A stretch of DNA of 64,000 nt from Rhynchopus sp. YZ270_cl-10 (Eukaryota > Euglenozoa > Diplonemea > Diplonemida > Diplonemidae): NCBI GenBank assembly GCA_964035575.1, contig OZ037921.1:124001-188000 (forward strand). Reading direction: 5' to 3'. Every line of letters begins with the position of its first letter. The first letter of the stretch is position 1. This document shows positions 9,320 to 19,533 of the stretch, one piece after another. Position numbers and translations under genes: made by a program. Below the pieces are notes generated by a model. It saw only the letters and a list, made by a program, of their open reading frames with translations, did no database searches and had not been told where the DNA came from.

Positions 9320-12300
9320 TTATGGCCCCCAATGCGGCCCGGTCTTTTCCTCTGCAGTGAGTGGCGTGATCTTGCGTCTGTCCTTGTTGTCGTACGTCTT
9401 CCAGGTGTGGCTCTTGCCTGCATAGTGCACGACGCTGACTTCGTGCCGCGACTTGCTTTCGAGGGAGGGCTTCTGGATGCTGAGGGGTGAGGCAGGAAGG
9501 CCAAGGCCCGGCTTGGTCCGCCGCCCTTTGGTGGTGTGAAGGATGCCTTGCAGCACGTCTATGGGGTGGCCGTGGCTCTTCCGGTCTACATGGAAGACAA
9601 CGTCGTCCACAACCACGTTCTTCTTCCACGTCTCGTGTTCACGTGCCGCTTGCTCGCGCAGATCTTGATCACGGTTGTCTGCCTCGTTGCTTGTGTACCC
9701 ACCAGAAAAGAACCCACTGGGATTGCCCCGTGTAGGTTTCATGTCGCTCTTTGTGTCGGACACTCTGCTGAAGGGGTTCGTCTGTGGTGCCCATTTCTGT
9801 GTCAGGTCTTCGATGCGTGGTGGGAGGGGTTTGACTGCATGCCGGTTGTCGAGGATGGCGTTCTTGGCGTCGACCTCCAGGCGTCCCAGGGGCACCTTAG
9901 TGGTGTGTGTGTCGCCTGCAAAGAGGACGTCACAGAAGCCGTTGTCGTGGCGCTTGAGGATGCCGTGCTTTTTGTCGCCTTTGCGGCGTACCCCCATGTG
10001 GTTGTGGTCGCAGTCGTCCAGGGTAAGTGGCCGCCAACCACCAAGGAGCTGTGTGAAGCCAGGCTTGCTGCGTGTTGTGGGTGCCGAGGTCGTGTCGCTG
10101 TACTCATAGCGTATGGGCTGCGAGAGGCTGCCCATGCCCTTGCTGTATGTGGGTTCCTTCTTCGTGTGGGTTCGTGCCGACTGTGTATTCAAGAAAGGGT
10201 AGTACGTCTCCACCTCCGGCATCGTGTTCGGCTGGTCCAGAGTCTTGTCCAGCTCGAAGTCCGACCCACTGCTGTACCCATCCTGCTCCATTTGGGTGCG
10301 TTCGCTGCGCAGTCTGTCCTCGGCCTTCTTCTTCCGCAGCTTCTCTTTGTGTGTCGAGTGGAAGTGCGTGAAGCCGAGTTTTGCAGTGTCGTGGCGCTTC
10401 TTCGCAAGGAAAGCGCCGTTGATGCTGCCGCCGTTCATGCCTCCCTGCACGGCCTCCTTCCAGCGGTACACCTGCACCGCAATGGTGCCGTCAGTGTTGT
10501 GCGGCGGGAAGGCGATGACGCGCCCCTCTGCTTCAATGGTGATGTTCTTCACAGGGCGGGGCAGGCCCGTCATCACGAGGGTGATGCGCTCCCCGCCGAA
10601 GGCATGCACCTGCAGCGCGCAGAGCACGGTGGTGTTGCTTGCTGTTGTGTCCACACCGCCAAAGGTGACCTCTGGCTTCGCCTTCCTAGATGTTGTTTGC
10701 TTTTTCTGCAGCGTGTCCGGCGGCTCTGGAACACCAGTCAAAACGACCTCCTTGCCGACGTGCTGCGACAACTCCTGCAGGGATACAGGAACGACACGTT
10801 CCTTCGCCGCCTTCGTGATGTATTCGGCAAGCGTCTGCTTCTTCGGGTCCTCCTCAAAGGCGGTGCTGTCGCTGTGCGTCTGCTTGCGCTCGCGGATGTA
10901 CAGAAAGGGGTATTGGCCCTTCTCGGCGTTGACCTCTCGGAGCCGTGCTGCGGTGGCCTCCTTGTGGTCGGTGGTCTCACTGAAGTCGACGCTGAAGGGG
11001 AGGAAGTCTTCACTCCCGCAGACGTCGTAAGAGCTCATGGTGGTCCCGTAGGCACGCTCCAGGAGGATGAGCTGTGCGGTTGTGGGGAAGACGTTGAAAT
11101 TGTGTACATCTGTCATGGTCTCAAGGCGGAGCAGCTCTTCCAGGCATATGACTGCTTGGAGAAGGCCTTCGTTGACACGACGACGTACGTAGTTCGAGAG
11201 CGTGCCTGATATAGACTGCAGGGATTGGCTCACACGGACGCGGCGGATGTGGTTCTGCACCCCACCTGCGTCAATGGAGTCCGCTGCGACGTCGTCCTCG
11301 TCGTCACCCTTCTGCCCCCTCTCCGGCGCGAACGGCACCAACTGCGGCCACTTAATGTAATTCCTCGCAGGCAATGCTAACTTCGGGTTAAAAATAATGG
11401 ACACCCGCCCTGCCAGCAAATCACCCTCCTCCACGGAGTCGTGAAACACCTCGAAGATCCGCTGCAACACTGTCGTCGTGACGCCCTCTATGAGAACGAT
11501 ACGCCACACACCGTCGATGATCTCAAAGCCAGACACCTTGTTGGGGTCTGCCGTGACGTGGATGACGTCTTCATCAGGTGAGGCTGGTGCAGGGGCAGGT
11601 GTCTCGGCTGGGGCGGAGGTGGGCTTTGCCTTCTTTTTCGCGTCTGCAGGCTCATCGGGTTCGGCAGGGGCGACGCTGTGTGGTGTGTATAGCTCGACAT
11701 CGTCGGTTTCTGTGGCACGTTCCATCTCTGTCACCGTGCGCATCACGTTGTGCAGTACCTTGCGTGTGCTGCGTGCGTCGTAACGGATGCGGATCACCAT
11801 GCAAGACAGCTGTGGTGGCAGAATCGTTTGCTTCTGTTTGAAGACCGGGATTGAGTAGCCCACATCTCTGCCTAAGGTGTGGTACGTCGTAGCGCTTGCT
11901 GCAGGCCGTTCGGAGTGTAGGAAGCTGAGAAACTCATGTTTTGTCAGCTTTGCGGGTTGCGCACAAAGCTCTTCCGAAGGTTCGGTGGATGGGGCGTTGG
12001 GGTCAGGCGTGGCTGCTTTGAAAGAGGCTGGGTCGTCCACGGTTTCGCCCTGCAGCTCTTCCTCTGTGTCAGGGAGCAGCACGACAAGGCTTGCCAGGGT
12101 GGCGCCTGCCACAATGCTGGTGACAAGCGTTTCATTGTGTATCGCTGCGGCAAGGAAGGACAGCCGCGGCAACTCTCTGGCCATCGCGATGTTCAGCACC
12201 AGGGTCGTCCCCCAGGACATATACTGTCCAGGCATCTGCCGCGTCAGCACGCTGTCGCCTTGTCCCTCCTCCTTCGTCTCCTCGTTGTCCTTTTCTATAG

Positions 12301-13729
12301 AAGCTCGGTGCTGCACCACCTGCGTCACAGTCTTGACATTGACCAGCGGCACTGCACTGTCCACACCTTCGCTCTCCTCCTGCACTGAGGTAGACGTTAA
12401 CCCTAGGTTGTCCTCCTTCTTCTCGAAGAAGCTTGCCAACAGATCTGCTAGGGAGACTGCACAGACGCCGTGCGGGGCGACGCTTTTGAAGTCTTCGTTG
12501 TTCTCTGGTTTGGTCCCTTTTTGCACCCGGTCGTGCACCTCGACCGTCACCTTAGCGTGGGCGAGGTGACGGACGAGCTGCAACAAATCTGGTATGGTGC
12601 CGTCTGTCTCTGCCTCAATCCTTCCCAGCAGGAATAGGTGGTGTATATAGATCCCTGCATTACGTTCATGAGGCACGCAAGGAGTGAAGAAGGGCTTGGC
12701 ACCAGGGAGGAGCTGCGCCTTCAGGAAGAGCGGCTCGCAGGTACGGTGCTGTGCAGAGTAGTCCGGCTTCTGCGTGCTGAGGGTGTCGAGAAAGGGGCGG
12801 ATGTCGCCTTCGCTTTTGTGGATGGAGATGGGTCGTGAATCTGGCAGATCCTGTACACTAATGAAAGTAAAGCAGAGCGGGCGAAGCTGTGCACTCAACG
12901 CAGCAGTAAGCAATGTACACGGCTTTTCCTCATCTGAACACGATATAACCACCTTAAGATGCGCAAAGTTTGGCAGCAAATGTCTTGCCTTCCCCCCTTT
13001 AGCACTGCTATGCACAACATGCGCCGTCGACTTCCCCATCACCAGAGGCACAAAGGACAGTGCGCTGGAGGTATGCTCTATATACGTTACCTCCTCCTTC
13101 GGCTCGCTCGCAGCAACCTTCTTCCCTTTCGCCCCCTTCTCCGCGACAGCATCGCCTGCAGGGATGATCACAGTCTTCTTTGTCATTACCTTAACAGATA
13201 ACTGTGCGCCAAACACATCACGCACCGAGTCGGGCGTCACCGTAAACACCTCTTCCATCAATCCGCAGGAAAATGCGAACCCGTGAGGCCCCTTTCGAAC
13301 ATAGTCTTTCCCATTTGCAGTGAGGTGGCAGGTATCGTGTACGGTGACTTCGCATGCGTCCCAATGGGTGCGGTGGGTATCAATGACGCGGAAGGCCTCT
13401 CCAGGGACGGTCTCGCTGAGGGGGGTTTGCGTGCGAAAGGTGGGGCCGAACTTCGAAGACGCCTCGCAGCCGGTCGCGGAGGAATGCAAGGTGAGCTCTG
13501 TGGGGGGCAGGTTGTCTCCAGTCGGTGCGCTCACCCAGACACCACTATAGCTGGCGCACCCTGTCAGCACATCCGTCCGAAACTCCTTCTCGCACCCAGG
13601 CACCTCCAACGCCAGATACGGCTCGTCCAGCCCCTCCTCCAAAATGCCCTCAACCCTCACTGAGATAGTACGCTTCTCGCCGTCACATCCTTCAGGGGGA
13701 CCCCCTTTATCTTTTGCCTTGGGAGGCAT
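9320..13729 (-). CDS. CFAP92/DUF4550-like large axonemal protein
   Basis: A single open frame of 1469 residues from the ATG at 13729 (MPPKAKDKGG). An earlier in-frame ATG at 13783 adds 18 residues, but CATATCAG just before 13729 looks like a splice acceptor, so I prefer the shorter form. The first half has a pattern I associate with CFAP92/KIAA1257: HLKVVISCSDEE, a RPLCFTFISVQDLPDSRP strand, FTPCVPHERNAGIYIHHLFL, then AKVTVEVHDRVQ and a VSLADLL strand. Acidic, Lys-rich linkers follow (EDDVAADS and KKKAKPTSAPAETPAPAP). The C-terminus has repeated tryptophans and a PTRGNPSGFFSGG motif. In other flagellates CFAP92 is a ciliary axoneme protein. The name is by remembered pattern only, and a generic DUF4550 protein is the alternative. 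A 557-residue open frame on the opposite strand is a shadow. Confidence 0.6.
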   Translation of the reverse strand: MPPKAKDKGGPPEGCDGEKRTISVRVEGILEEGLDEPYLALEVPGCEKEFRTDVLTGCASYSGVWVSAPTGDNLPPTELTLHSSATGCEASSKFGPTFRTQTPLSETVPGEAFRVIDTHRTHWDACEVTVHDTCHLTANGKDYVRKGPHGFAFSCGLMEEVFTVTPDSVRDVFGAQLSVKVMTKKTVIIPAGDAVAEKGAKGKKVAASEPKEEVTYIEHTSSALSFVPLVMGKSTAHVVHSSAKGGKARHLLPNFAHLKVVISCSDEEKPCTLLTAALSAQLRPLCFTFISVQDLPDSRPISIHKSEGDIRPFLDTLSTQKPDYSAQHRTCEPLFLKAQLLPGAKPFFTPCVPHERNAGIYIHHLFLLGRIEAETDGTIPDLLQLVRHLAHAKVTVEVHDRVQKGTKPENNEDFKSVAPHGVCAVSLADLLASFFEKKEDNLGLTSTSVQEESEGVDSAVPLVNVKTVTQVVQHRASIEKDNEETKEEGQGDSVLTRQMPGQYMSWGTTLVLNIAMARELPRLSFLAAAIHNETLVTSIVAGATLASLVVLLPDTEEELQGETVDDPASFKAATPDPNAPSTEPSEELCAQPAKLTKHEFLSFLHSERPAASATTYHTLGRDVGYSIPVFKQKQTILPPQLSCMVIRIRYDARSTRKVLHNVMRTVTEMERATETDDVELYTPHSVAPAEPDEPADAKKKAKPTSAPAETPAPAPASPDEDVIHVTADPNKVSGFEIIDGVWRIVLIEGVTTTVLQRIFEVFHDSVEEGDLLAGRVSIIFNPKLALPARNYIKWPQLVPFAPERGQKGDDEDDVAADSIDAGGVQNHIRRVRVSQSLQSISGTLSNYVRRRVNEGLLQAVICLEELLRLETMTDVHNFNVFPTTAQLILLERAYGTTMSSYDVCGSEDFLPFSVDFSETTDHKEATAARLREVNAEKGQYPFLYIRERKQTHSDSTAFEEDPKKQTLAEYITKAAKERVVPVSLQELSQHVGKEVVLTGVPEPPDTLQKKQTTSRKAKPEVTFGGVDTTASNTTVLCALQVHAFGGERITLVMTGLPRPVKNITIEAEGRVIAFPPHNTDGTIAVQVYRWKEAVQGGMNGGSINGAFLAKKRHDTAKLGFTHFHSTHKEKLRKKKAEDRLRSERTQMEQDGYSSGSDFELDKTLDQPNTMPEVETYYPFLNTQSARTHTKKEPTYSKGMGSLSQPIRYEYSDTTSAPTTRSKPGFTQLLGGWRPLTLDDCDHNHMGVRRKGDKKHGILKRHDNGFCDVLFAGDTHTTKVPLGRLEVDAKNAILDNRHAVKPLPPRIEDLTQKWAPQTNPFSRVSDTKSDMKPTRGNPSGFFSGGYTSNEADNRDQDLREQAAREHETWKKNVVVDDVVFHVDRKSHGHPIDVLQGILHTTKGRRTKPGLGLPASPLSIQKPSLESKSRHEVSVVHYAGKSHTWKTYDNKDRRKITPLTAEEKTGPHWGP

Positions 13730-14026
13730 TTTAGTCTGATATGAAGATGATTGAGGGGTGAGGGGGTGTTGGGCGAGAGACATGTGTTTTTTTTACCAAA
13801 ACACAGTCAAGAAGGGGAGGTGCAGAGAGAGAAGGAGATAGTGTTGAAAATACTGTTCGGGGTTTTGCTTTATTTTGAAGAATGTCGCAAAAAAAAATAT
13901 AAATATGAGAGTTGATACAAAAAAGGGTATTCATTTCAACCCCACAAGAGGTTCATTCAGTTCCTCAAAAAATGTCACCCCCAAAAGGGGGGAGGCTAGC
14001 CTTAAGAGTGAGAATCGCTCTTTGTT

Positions 14027-14974
14027 TTATTGTGACTCCTCTCCTGCACCCTTTGCTTTGATTGAGGTGACGGTGACTGTCTGCGAAGGGACGTCGAGGG
14101 TGTAGAATACGGTCACCTTGTTGAGACGCAACGACCCTTCAAAATGTTGCAGGCTTTGCTGCCGTGCAGAGCGGAAGTCTATGTGGAGGGTATCAGTGAT
14201 AAGACTCTTGAGGCTTGTACAGTGCCGCTGCACACCTTCATAGTGCTCCACGTCGAGCTCCGCATCTGCCGTGAACACTGTCGTATAGTGTTTGAAGGTC
14301 TCCTCCGATGTGTACGACTCCTCCACCCACTGTGGACACCTTGCCGAATCCGGTCGTTCTGCAAACGGAATGTACGGTTTAATATCGATCAACGGTGTAT
14401 GGTCAATCACATCCAACCCTGCTACCGTCACCGTACCTGCCGCTTCATCAACAGACAGCACCTCACATAGGGACAACCCCAATGGGTTTGGCCTATGCGG
14501 GGTACGGCAAGCGAACACCCCTACTGCCTCTCCTTGGGCTCGTGGTGGTTGGACAACAGCCTTCACTTTGCTAGAAGACTTTGCAGCGTTGGTGTTAAGA
14601 TGGAACCAGAACACGACAAACACATGAGAATACCCCGACAGCCCTTTGAGCATAGTAGGGGAGGTGTTGGGGTGCAGGCGGAGTGTGCTGACAGAGGATT
14701 TGACAACGCCTGGTTGGCGTGGTGCTCCGTTGCGGTCAGCATACGGAGAGCGGATGACACCAACAGGGACAACTGCAAGGGGTGCGGTCGCAGCCGTCGT
14801 CGCAGCAGACGGTGCAGCAGCAGAGAGCAGACGCTCTGCCTTAAGGCGGCCTGCGCGTTCTGCGCGTAGTGCGTCGTTGTGTTCTCGCGTGTGCGATCGT
14901 GCCACACACCACGCACCCAACCATCCTACACAAGCAGACCCTACCATACACCCCGCTACATAAGAAGACTTCAT
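14027..14974 (-). CDS. TRMO/TsaA-family tRNA (adenine-37-N6) methyltransferase-like protein
   Basis: Single exon, 315 residues. Residues about 70-220 match the TsaA/TrmO fold: PVGVIRSPYADRNGAPRQPG near the start of the domain, LSGYSHVFVVFWFH, CRTPHRPNPLGLSLCEVL, and GLDVIDHTPLIDIKPYIP. TrmO uses SAM to methylate N6 of t6A37 in certain tRNAs. The C-terminal 90 residues, rich in strands, fit the eukaryotic TRMO extension. The N-terminus has a hydrophobic stretch (AGCMVGSACVGWLGAWCVA) that could be a membrane anchor or targeting signal, unusual for a tRNA enzyme. ATG at 14974 is the first Met. The gene follows the CFAP92-like gene's start by about 300 bp in the same direction. Confidence 0.9.
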   Translation of the reverse strand: MKSSYVAGCMVGSACVGWLGAWCVARSHTREHNDALRAERAGRLKAERLLSAAAPSAATTAATAPLAVVPVGVIRSPYADRNGAPRQPGVVKSSVSTLRLHPNTSPTMLKGLSGYSHVFVVFWFHLNTNAAKSSSKVKAVVQPPRAQGEAVGVFACRTPHRPNPLGLSLCEVLSVDEAAGTVTVAGLDVIDHTPLIDIKPYIPFAERPDSARCPQWVEESYTSEETFKHYTTVFTADAELDVEHYEGVQRHCTSLKSLITDTLHIDFRSARQQSLQHFEGSLRLNKVTVFYTLDVPSQTVTVTSIKAKGAGEESQ

Positions 14975-16135
14975 CCTTAATGTTTTTTTGAAGTTGTTTT
15001 ACATCGCCTGTGGAGGTGTTGCGTTGTGTGTGTTTGATAAATATGGGGTAATTCTTGCGCAGAATATGGCCCCAAAGGGTGTGTGTGTCTGAATAGAAAG
15101 GTGAACCATACGCCGTTTTGATGTAAAGGAAGATATGCCGAGTCGCAGGCTTGAGGGGAGGACTGTCGGTTCTACCCTACTTGCTTCCCTTTTAAGGCTG
15201 ATGTAAAGCGTCTCAGAGAGTTGACACACCACAGAAGGAAGGCGGAAGTAGAGGAAGTGCTGCCAAGGGTCGGCCTATGCATGTCGCAATACGTAAGGAG
15301 CATAGCATCATAGCACAACGCTCCTGACGCAGCCGAACGACGTCAAGACAGAGTACTTAGATAGGATTCCCTCATTAAGTCGTTGGTGATGGTAATGGGA
15401 GGGGAGGGGGAAAGTGGGTGGAATCGTTTTTTTTTTTTTTTTGTTTCAGGTCAGAGCAAGCTTTTTCCCAGATCGTGATCATGATCTGGTTTTCAGGAAT
15501 TTTGGAAAAAAAAAAAAAAAAAAAAAAAAAAAGTGCTCGCACACGATCGCAGCTGTTCTACTCAATATTTTTTCAGATGAGTCACCACCACGGTTCGCAC
15601 GGATCGCGATCCGTCAATTGCGGTACTTTTCCGGGAAAAACAAAAAAAAAAAAAGTGGGGTGCGCACGGGGGTCGCGCTACGCGCCTACCGACTACCGTA
15701 GATTTTTGACGATTTTGCTTGGGTTTTTCCTTACTAAAACCAGAGAATCTCATATTTCATAGTAAGGGTACTTCAGAGTGTTTTTGCACACACATGTGAC
15801 CCCACCGTGGAGAGCAATCGGCTCGCACAATCAAAAGAAAGCAGAGAAAAGGGAAAAAGAAAAAAGACAAAAGTTGGGTACCGTGCGCCTGCGGCGCTAC
15901 TGTGTTCCCACTCAAAACACCACAATTTCATCTGAAGTTGGGTTTTCAAACCTGAAAATGACCCTTGTTTACGAGTATGGGTTCATATTTTGCAAAAATT
16001 TAAGTCAATAAAATTTTGTCCATTTTTCCAAAATGACCCCATCACTTTCTGCAATCGCACCGAATCGGACGATGCGATCGACAAAAACGCCCAAAAACGC
16101 ACCCCATACCCCTTTTTTTTTTCGTGATCTGGACA

Positions 16136-16245
16136 GGGCGTTCGCCCCGGGGCGAAAAATATTTTTTTTCGTTAAAAAAATCTTTTCCTGAAAAAATGAC
16201 ATTTTATTTCGCCCCAGGGCTTCGCCCCACCGGGGCGAAACCCTG
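16136..16245. repeat. 110-bp inverted repeat with GGGGCGAA arms
   Basis: Begins ACAGGGCGTTCGCCCCGG and ends CCGGGGCGAAACCCTGT. The inside holds a second TTCGCCCC/GGGGCGAA pair around an AT-rich centre. It could be a MITE or a stem-loop. Confidence 0.6.
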
Positions 16246-16246
16246 T

Positions 16247-16272
16247 ATAAATAAATAAATAAATAAATAAAA
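16247..16272. repeat. ATAA tetranucleotide microsatellite
   Basis: About six tandem ATAA units directly after the GGGGCGAA inverted repeat. Confidence 0.8.
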
Positions 16273-17585
16273 AAGGGGGATAAAAAAAAAAGAGAGAGAG
16301 ATTTCTCCCCACCACCCTGTCGACCCCCCCGGAGGGGGGGTCGCAGAGGGGTGTCCACTGTTCCGCAAACCCGCCTGCCGTGAGAGGAAGTTTCCCCAGC
16401 TCTCCCGCTCGCTCCTCAATCCTGCAGTCTGCTGAAGGTGTACCGTACCCCCTGTTATAGAAGGTGTCACTGCTCGTGTCAACTCTATCTTCAACGGCAG
16501 AGAGTTGAAAATAATCAAAATAAGGATGAAGTCTCATATGACAGATGCCTCTCTCTTGTACATCTGTTTGATTAAACAACACAAAGAGACCCTCAGTGAG
16601 GGGGGATTGATGAAATTCTCCATCGTTTTGCTGGTTTTAGTATCAGGAAAGTTCAGCTGTAATAGCACTTGTGCTGGGGAAGGGAACACGCGCAAATCGC
16701 AAATTTTTTCTGACCACTCAGTACCAGGGATTCACCCCACACGAACTAGCTTCTCTCCGGCGGAAAAATTTTTTGACCGGCTATTTTAAGCACTAGTAAA
16801 AAAGCAAAAATTTAGGGGTTTTTGGCATTTCGCCACGATCAGGAAAAAACGATGGCGATAGCGAACGCCCTGGATCTGGACCCCAAAATTTTGGTCAAAA
16901 TCACGTGATCTGGGAACATGCTTGGGTCAGAGCTGAGGCGACAAAAAAAAACGGGAGAAAAGCACGAAAGTTTGTATTTTTTTTGGGGGGGTGGTATTTT
17001 GGCGAGACAGCAAAACAGCAAAAGAGACAGAATGCTATCGTACCATGGGGGTGTGTGTATTGTAACACATAACACTAGGGGATGGGGGGATGGGGGGAGG
17101 TGCTATTTCTACGCCGTACGACATCGTGTTGGTTCGTTTGATATATAAAAAAATAATCTTTATTTTTGTAACACAGAGTAATTGACTACACGTGTTTGCT
17201 TTGCAAAGTGTCACTTGCCGTTTCCTCACCCCCTTTCTTGTCGTTGATTTTTAGACTACTATCACGGGATAGCAACCAACAATTATTTTTTTTTCTTCAC
17301 AGGATCCTTAAAAGAGAGCAAATAGAAGGGGTAAGCTGTGCAGAAAAGAGGGCAAAAGCAAAGAGAGAGAGAGAAGTAGTTAATGTGACCATACTTTGTG
17401 AGCCACCTATAAAATACTCTTCCCTCATTATCTTTGCTGCCACACAAAACCAGCGACGTTTTTGTAGCATTCATATTCCCGTCTCGCATTTTTTTGGATG
17501 AAACCCATGGCAACGCAACGGGAGAGTGCTTTCTCCACGACAATTCTCTTTTACCCCCCAAAAAAAAAGTTGCTACTTTTTTTTC

Positions 17586-18797
17586 TCAGTTTTTCTTCTT
17601 CTTCGCAACTTCGTCTTCCTCATCTTCAGAGTCGGAGCGCACATCCTGTAGGTTTAAAACAAAGGCTTTCAGACGAACCCAAAGCACTTCTTAATCACAG
17701 AATCGATATCGCGAGGAAAATGGCTGTGATGCATATCTACGGCCTTATCCTCTTGCATTACACACAGCAAGACCCCTGACTTTATTCTTAGCCTGGAGTT
17801 ATCATGCTTGCATGAGCTCCTTGAAGGGCAAAACAATAACACATTGCCTTCAGTCTTGAAGAAGTAAATCAAAGAACCCAAAACGACATACCTCGACATC
17901 TCCATTGACAGCCATCTTCACCACCACACGGATAATGAGGTAGAACCAGTAGACATTGAGCCCGAGGAGGATCCAGAGCAGGACAATCGCGATGTTGCCT
18001 TGTGCCCCGAGGGGCTGGCTCTCTACGTGGCAGCTCCACATAACGTACGGGTACATCACAAGGCGGGTCACAAAGAAGCTGACAGCGAACACTTCGAACG
18101 AACGGTTCGATCCAAACTGCAGCACCGAACGCACACCGCCCATGGGGCGGCATTCTGCAAGGTACTTCAGACACTTGGCAGTGTGCAGGGGCACGTCCGC
18201 AGGGTCGAAGAGCACCATGATGACAAGCCCCACAGGGACGTATCCAAAGTAGCTGATCGCAACCACAGCCGCAGTCACGACGTGGTGCGCCATCATCTCA
18301 ACAAAGTCCTTTCTCCTATGCTCCATGGTGACGCTGATGCCTGCCTGCACGTAGCGTGTGAAGTAGAGGATGTAGAAACACCACACAGCGTCGGTCTGCA
18401 TGGGTTGCTTCTCAAGCTTGTGGATCCACCACTTAGTGGAAGGCCAGAAGAATTCGTTGTAAGGGACAATGAGCAGCCCGAACACAGTGAACATGCCGTA
18501 GGTGAGAGCCTCCACTGCGGATTGCGCGAACTTCTGCACCTTGGCGGTCTTCGCAGGTTGTCCATTTTTGCTCAGAAACACCCGAGCGAGGGGTTCGATG
18601 AATAGCAGACGCACCCCCCAGTTCATCGCAAACTGCGCCACACCAAAGTACAGCACAATGTACAGCAACGTAGCCCCGTCGATCTCATGCCTCTTGTTGA
18701 TGTCGTGTCCGTCAAGCTTGAGGCCATGCCAGAAGCCCTCAAGCAGTTCGTTGGAGAGCCGGTATGCGTCCAGCACGTCCTGTGGTAGGGCGTCCAT
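17586..18797 (-). CDS. ceramide synthase (TLC/Lag1 family), two exons
   Basis: Exons 18797-17892 and 17645-17586 with a 246-bp intron starting GTATGT; 321 residues. Ceramide synthases N-acylate sphingoid bases in the ER membrane. The TLC domain is clear: several hydrophobic segments, the catalytic HH pair at residues 171-172, then SYFGYVPVGLVIMVLFDPAD with the Lag1-type D198 and D201 and a following HTAK. The homeobox-like domain of vertebrate enzymes is absent, as in fungi and protists. The second exon is very short: DVRSDSEDEEDEVAKKKKN then stop, an acidic stretch and a lysine-rich end that resembles a dilysine ER-retrieval tail. The acidic/basic exon 2 fits the cytosolic C-terminus of this family. 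ATG at 18797 is preferred because the frame upstream reads as non-coding. Confidence 0.92.
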
Positions 18798-19533
18798 GGT
18801 TGTGTTGGAGTTCCTGTGGATAGGAAGGACTCTGGAAGGGGGGAAGTGGGGGCATGTGGCATGTGGCATGTGGTTCAAAGAAGGTGGTGGTAGGGAGTAA
18901 GCAAAAGAAGACAACTGATGCATGGATACATGGAACATGACAAATTTTTATGATACTGATGGTGATCCCATCCCATTCCCCCTGACCCCTGTTCCCAAAG
19001 AAAACTACTGTACCGCAATACGCTGCGTTGTGTTGCATAGTTTTTTTTTTGCGTCGGTTCGTAAAAAAAATATGAAAAACGCTGATGAGACGGGGAAAAA
19101 ATCCCCCAAAAAAAGAAGAAATAAAGGTGAAGTTGATAGTGCAAACGCCTCTGGGACGCAGGGCACTGACAATAAAAAAAGGCCGAATGTTCGGTTGGCC
19201 AATAATGAAAAATAATAAATTCGAAAACTCGAAAAAAACACAGAAATGTATCAAAAGGCGAATAACACGCCTCTTCTCCCGTGACCTCATCACTTTTTCC
19301 CCCCTCAGCTCACTATCATATGAGGGTCTCACGCTCAAAGCCTGCTTCAATACAGCGGCACCCAATGACTTCCCCAGCTCCATTAGAAATAAACAAAAAA
19401 AATAGAACGTTTGAGGTAGCTGAAGGGGGGGTGATTCGCACTTCTGTGCCCCCAGCCAGCCACGCCAACTTTGCATTTTTTTTTTTTTTTTTTTTTGTTG
19501 TCATTCAAGGACACCCCCTCACACCAAACATCA
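18798..19533. other. spacer with one dispersed repeat copy
   Basis: AT-rich, with a GTGCAAACGCCTC repeat at 19123-19170 and T or A runs. No gene is seen. Confidence 0.5.
19123..19170. repeat. dispersed GTGCAAACGCCTC repeat, copy 2
   Basis: Reads AAAGGTGAAGTTGATAGTGC, then AAACGCCTCTGGGACGCAGG and GCACTGAC. It is almost the same as 5323-5370. Confidence 0.65.

Larger units (their letters stand above)
15440..16940. mobile_element. possible old DNA transposon with diverged inverted ends
   Basis: The left edge reads CAGAGCAAGCTTTTTCCC, then AGATCGTGATCATGATCTGG and TTTTGG. The reverse complement of the right edge reads CTGACCCAAGCATGTTCCC, then AGATCACGTGATTTTGACC and TTTTGG. Inner blocks GATCTGGACAGGGCGTTCGC (about 16128) and the inverted CCAGATCCAGGGCGTTCGC (about 16862-16880) also match. 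No coding sequence remains and I see no clear target duplication. Low confidence. Confidence 0.3.
14975..17585. other. long spacer with A/T runs, palindromes and a possible old transposon
   Basis: No gene is supported over 2.6 kb. It includes an A run of about 28-31 bp near 15505-15533, an ATAA microsatellite near 16247-16272, a GC-rich inverted repeat (16136-16245), and two outer stretches (about 15440-15500 and 16870-16935) that are imperfect inverted copies of each other. The stretch 17252-17330 resembles 7097-7160. Confidence 0.5.

Noticed and set aside
9536-11209. Plus-strand open frame of 557 residues
   Set aside because: It lies wholly antisense to the CFAP92-like gene, has no domain signs and reflects the GC-rich third positions of the real gene.
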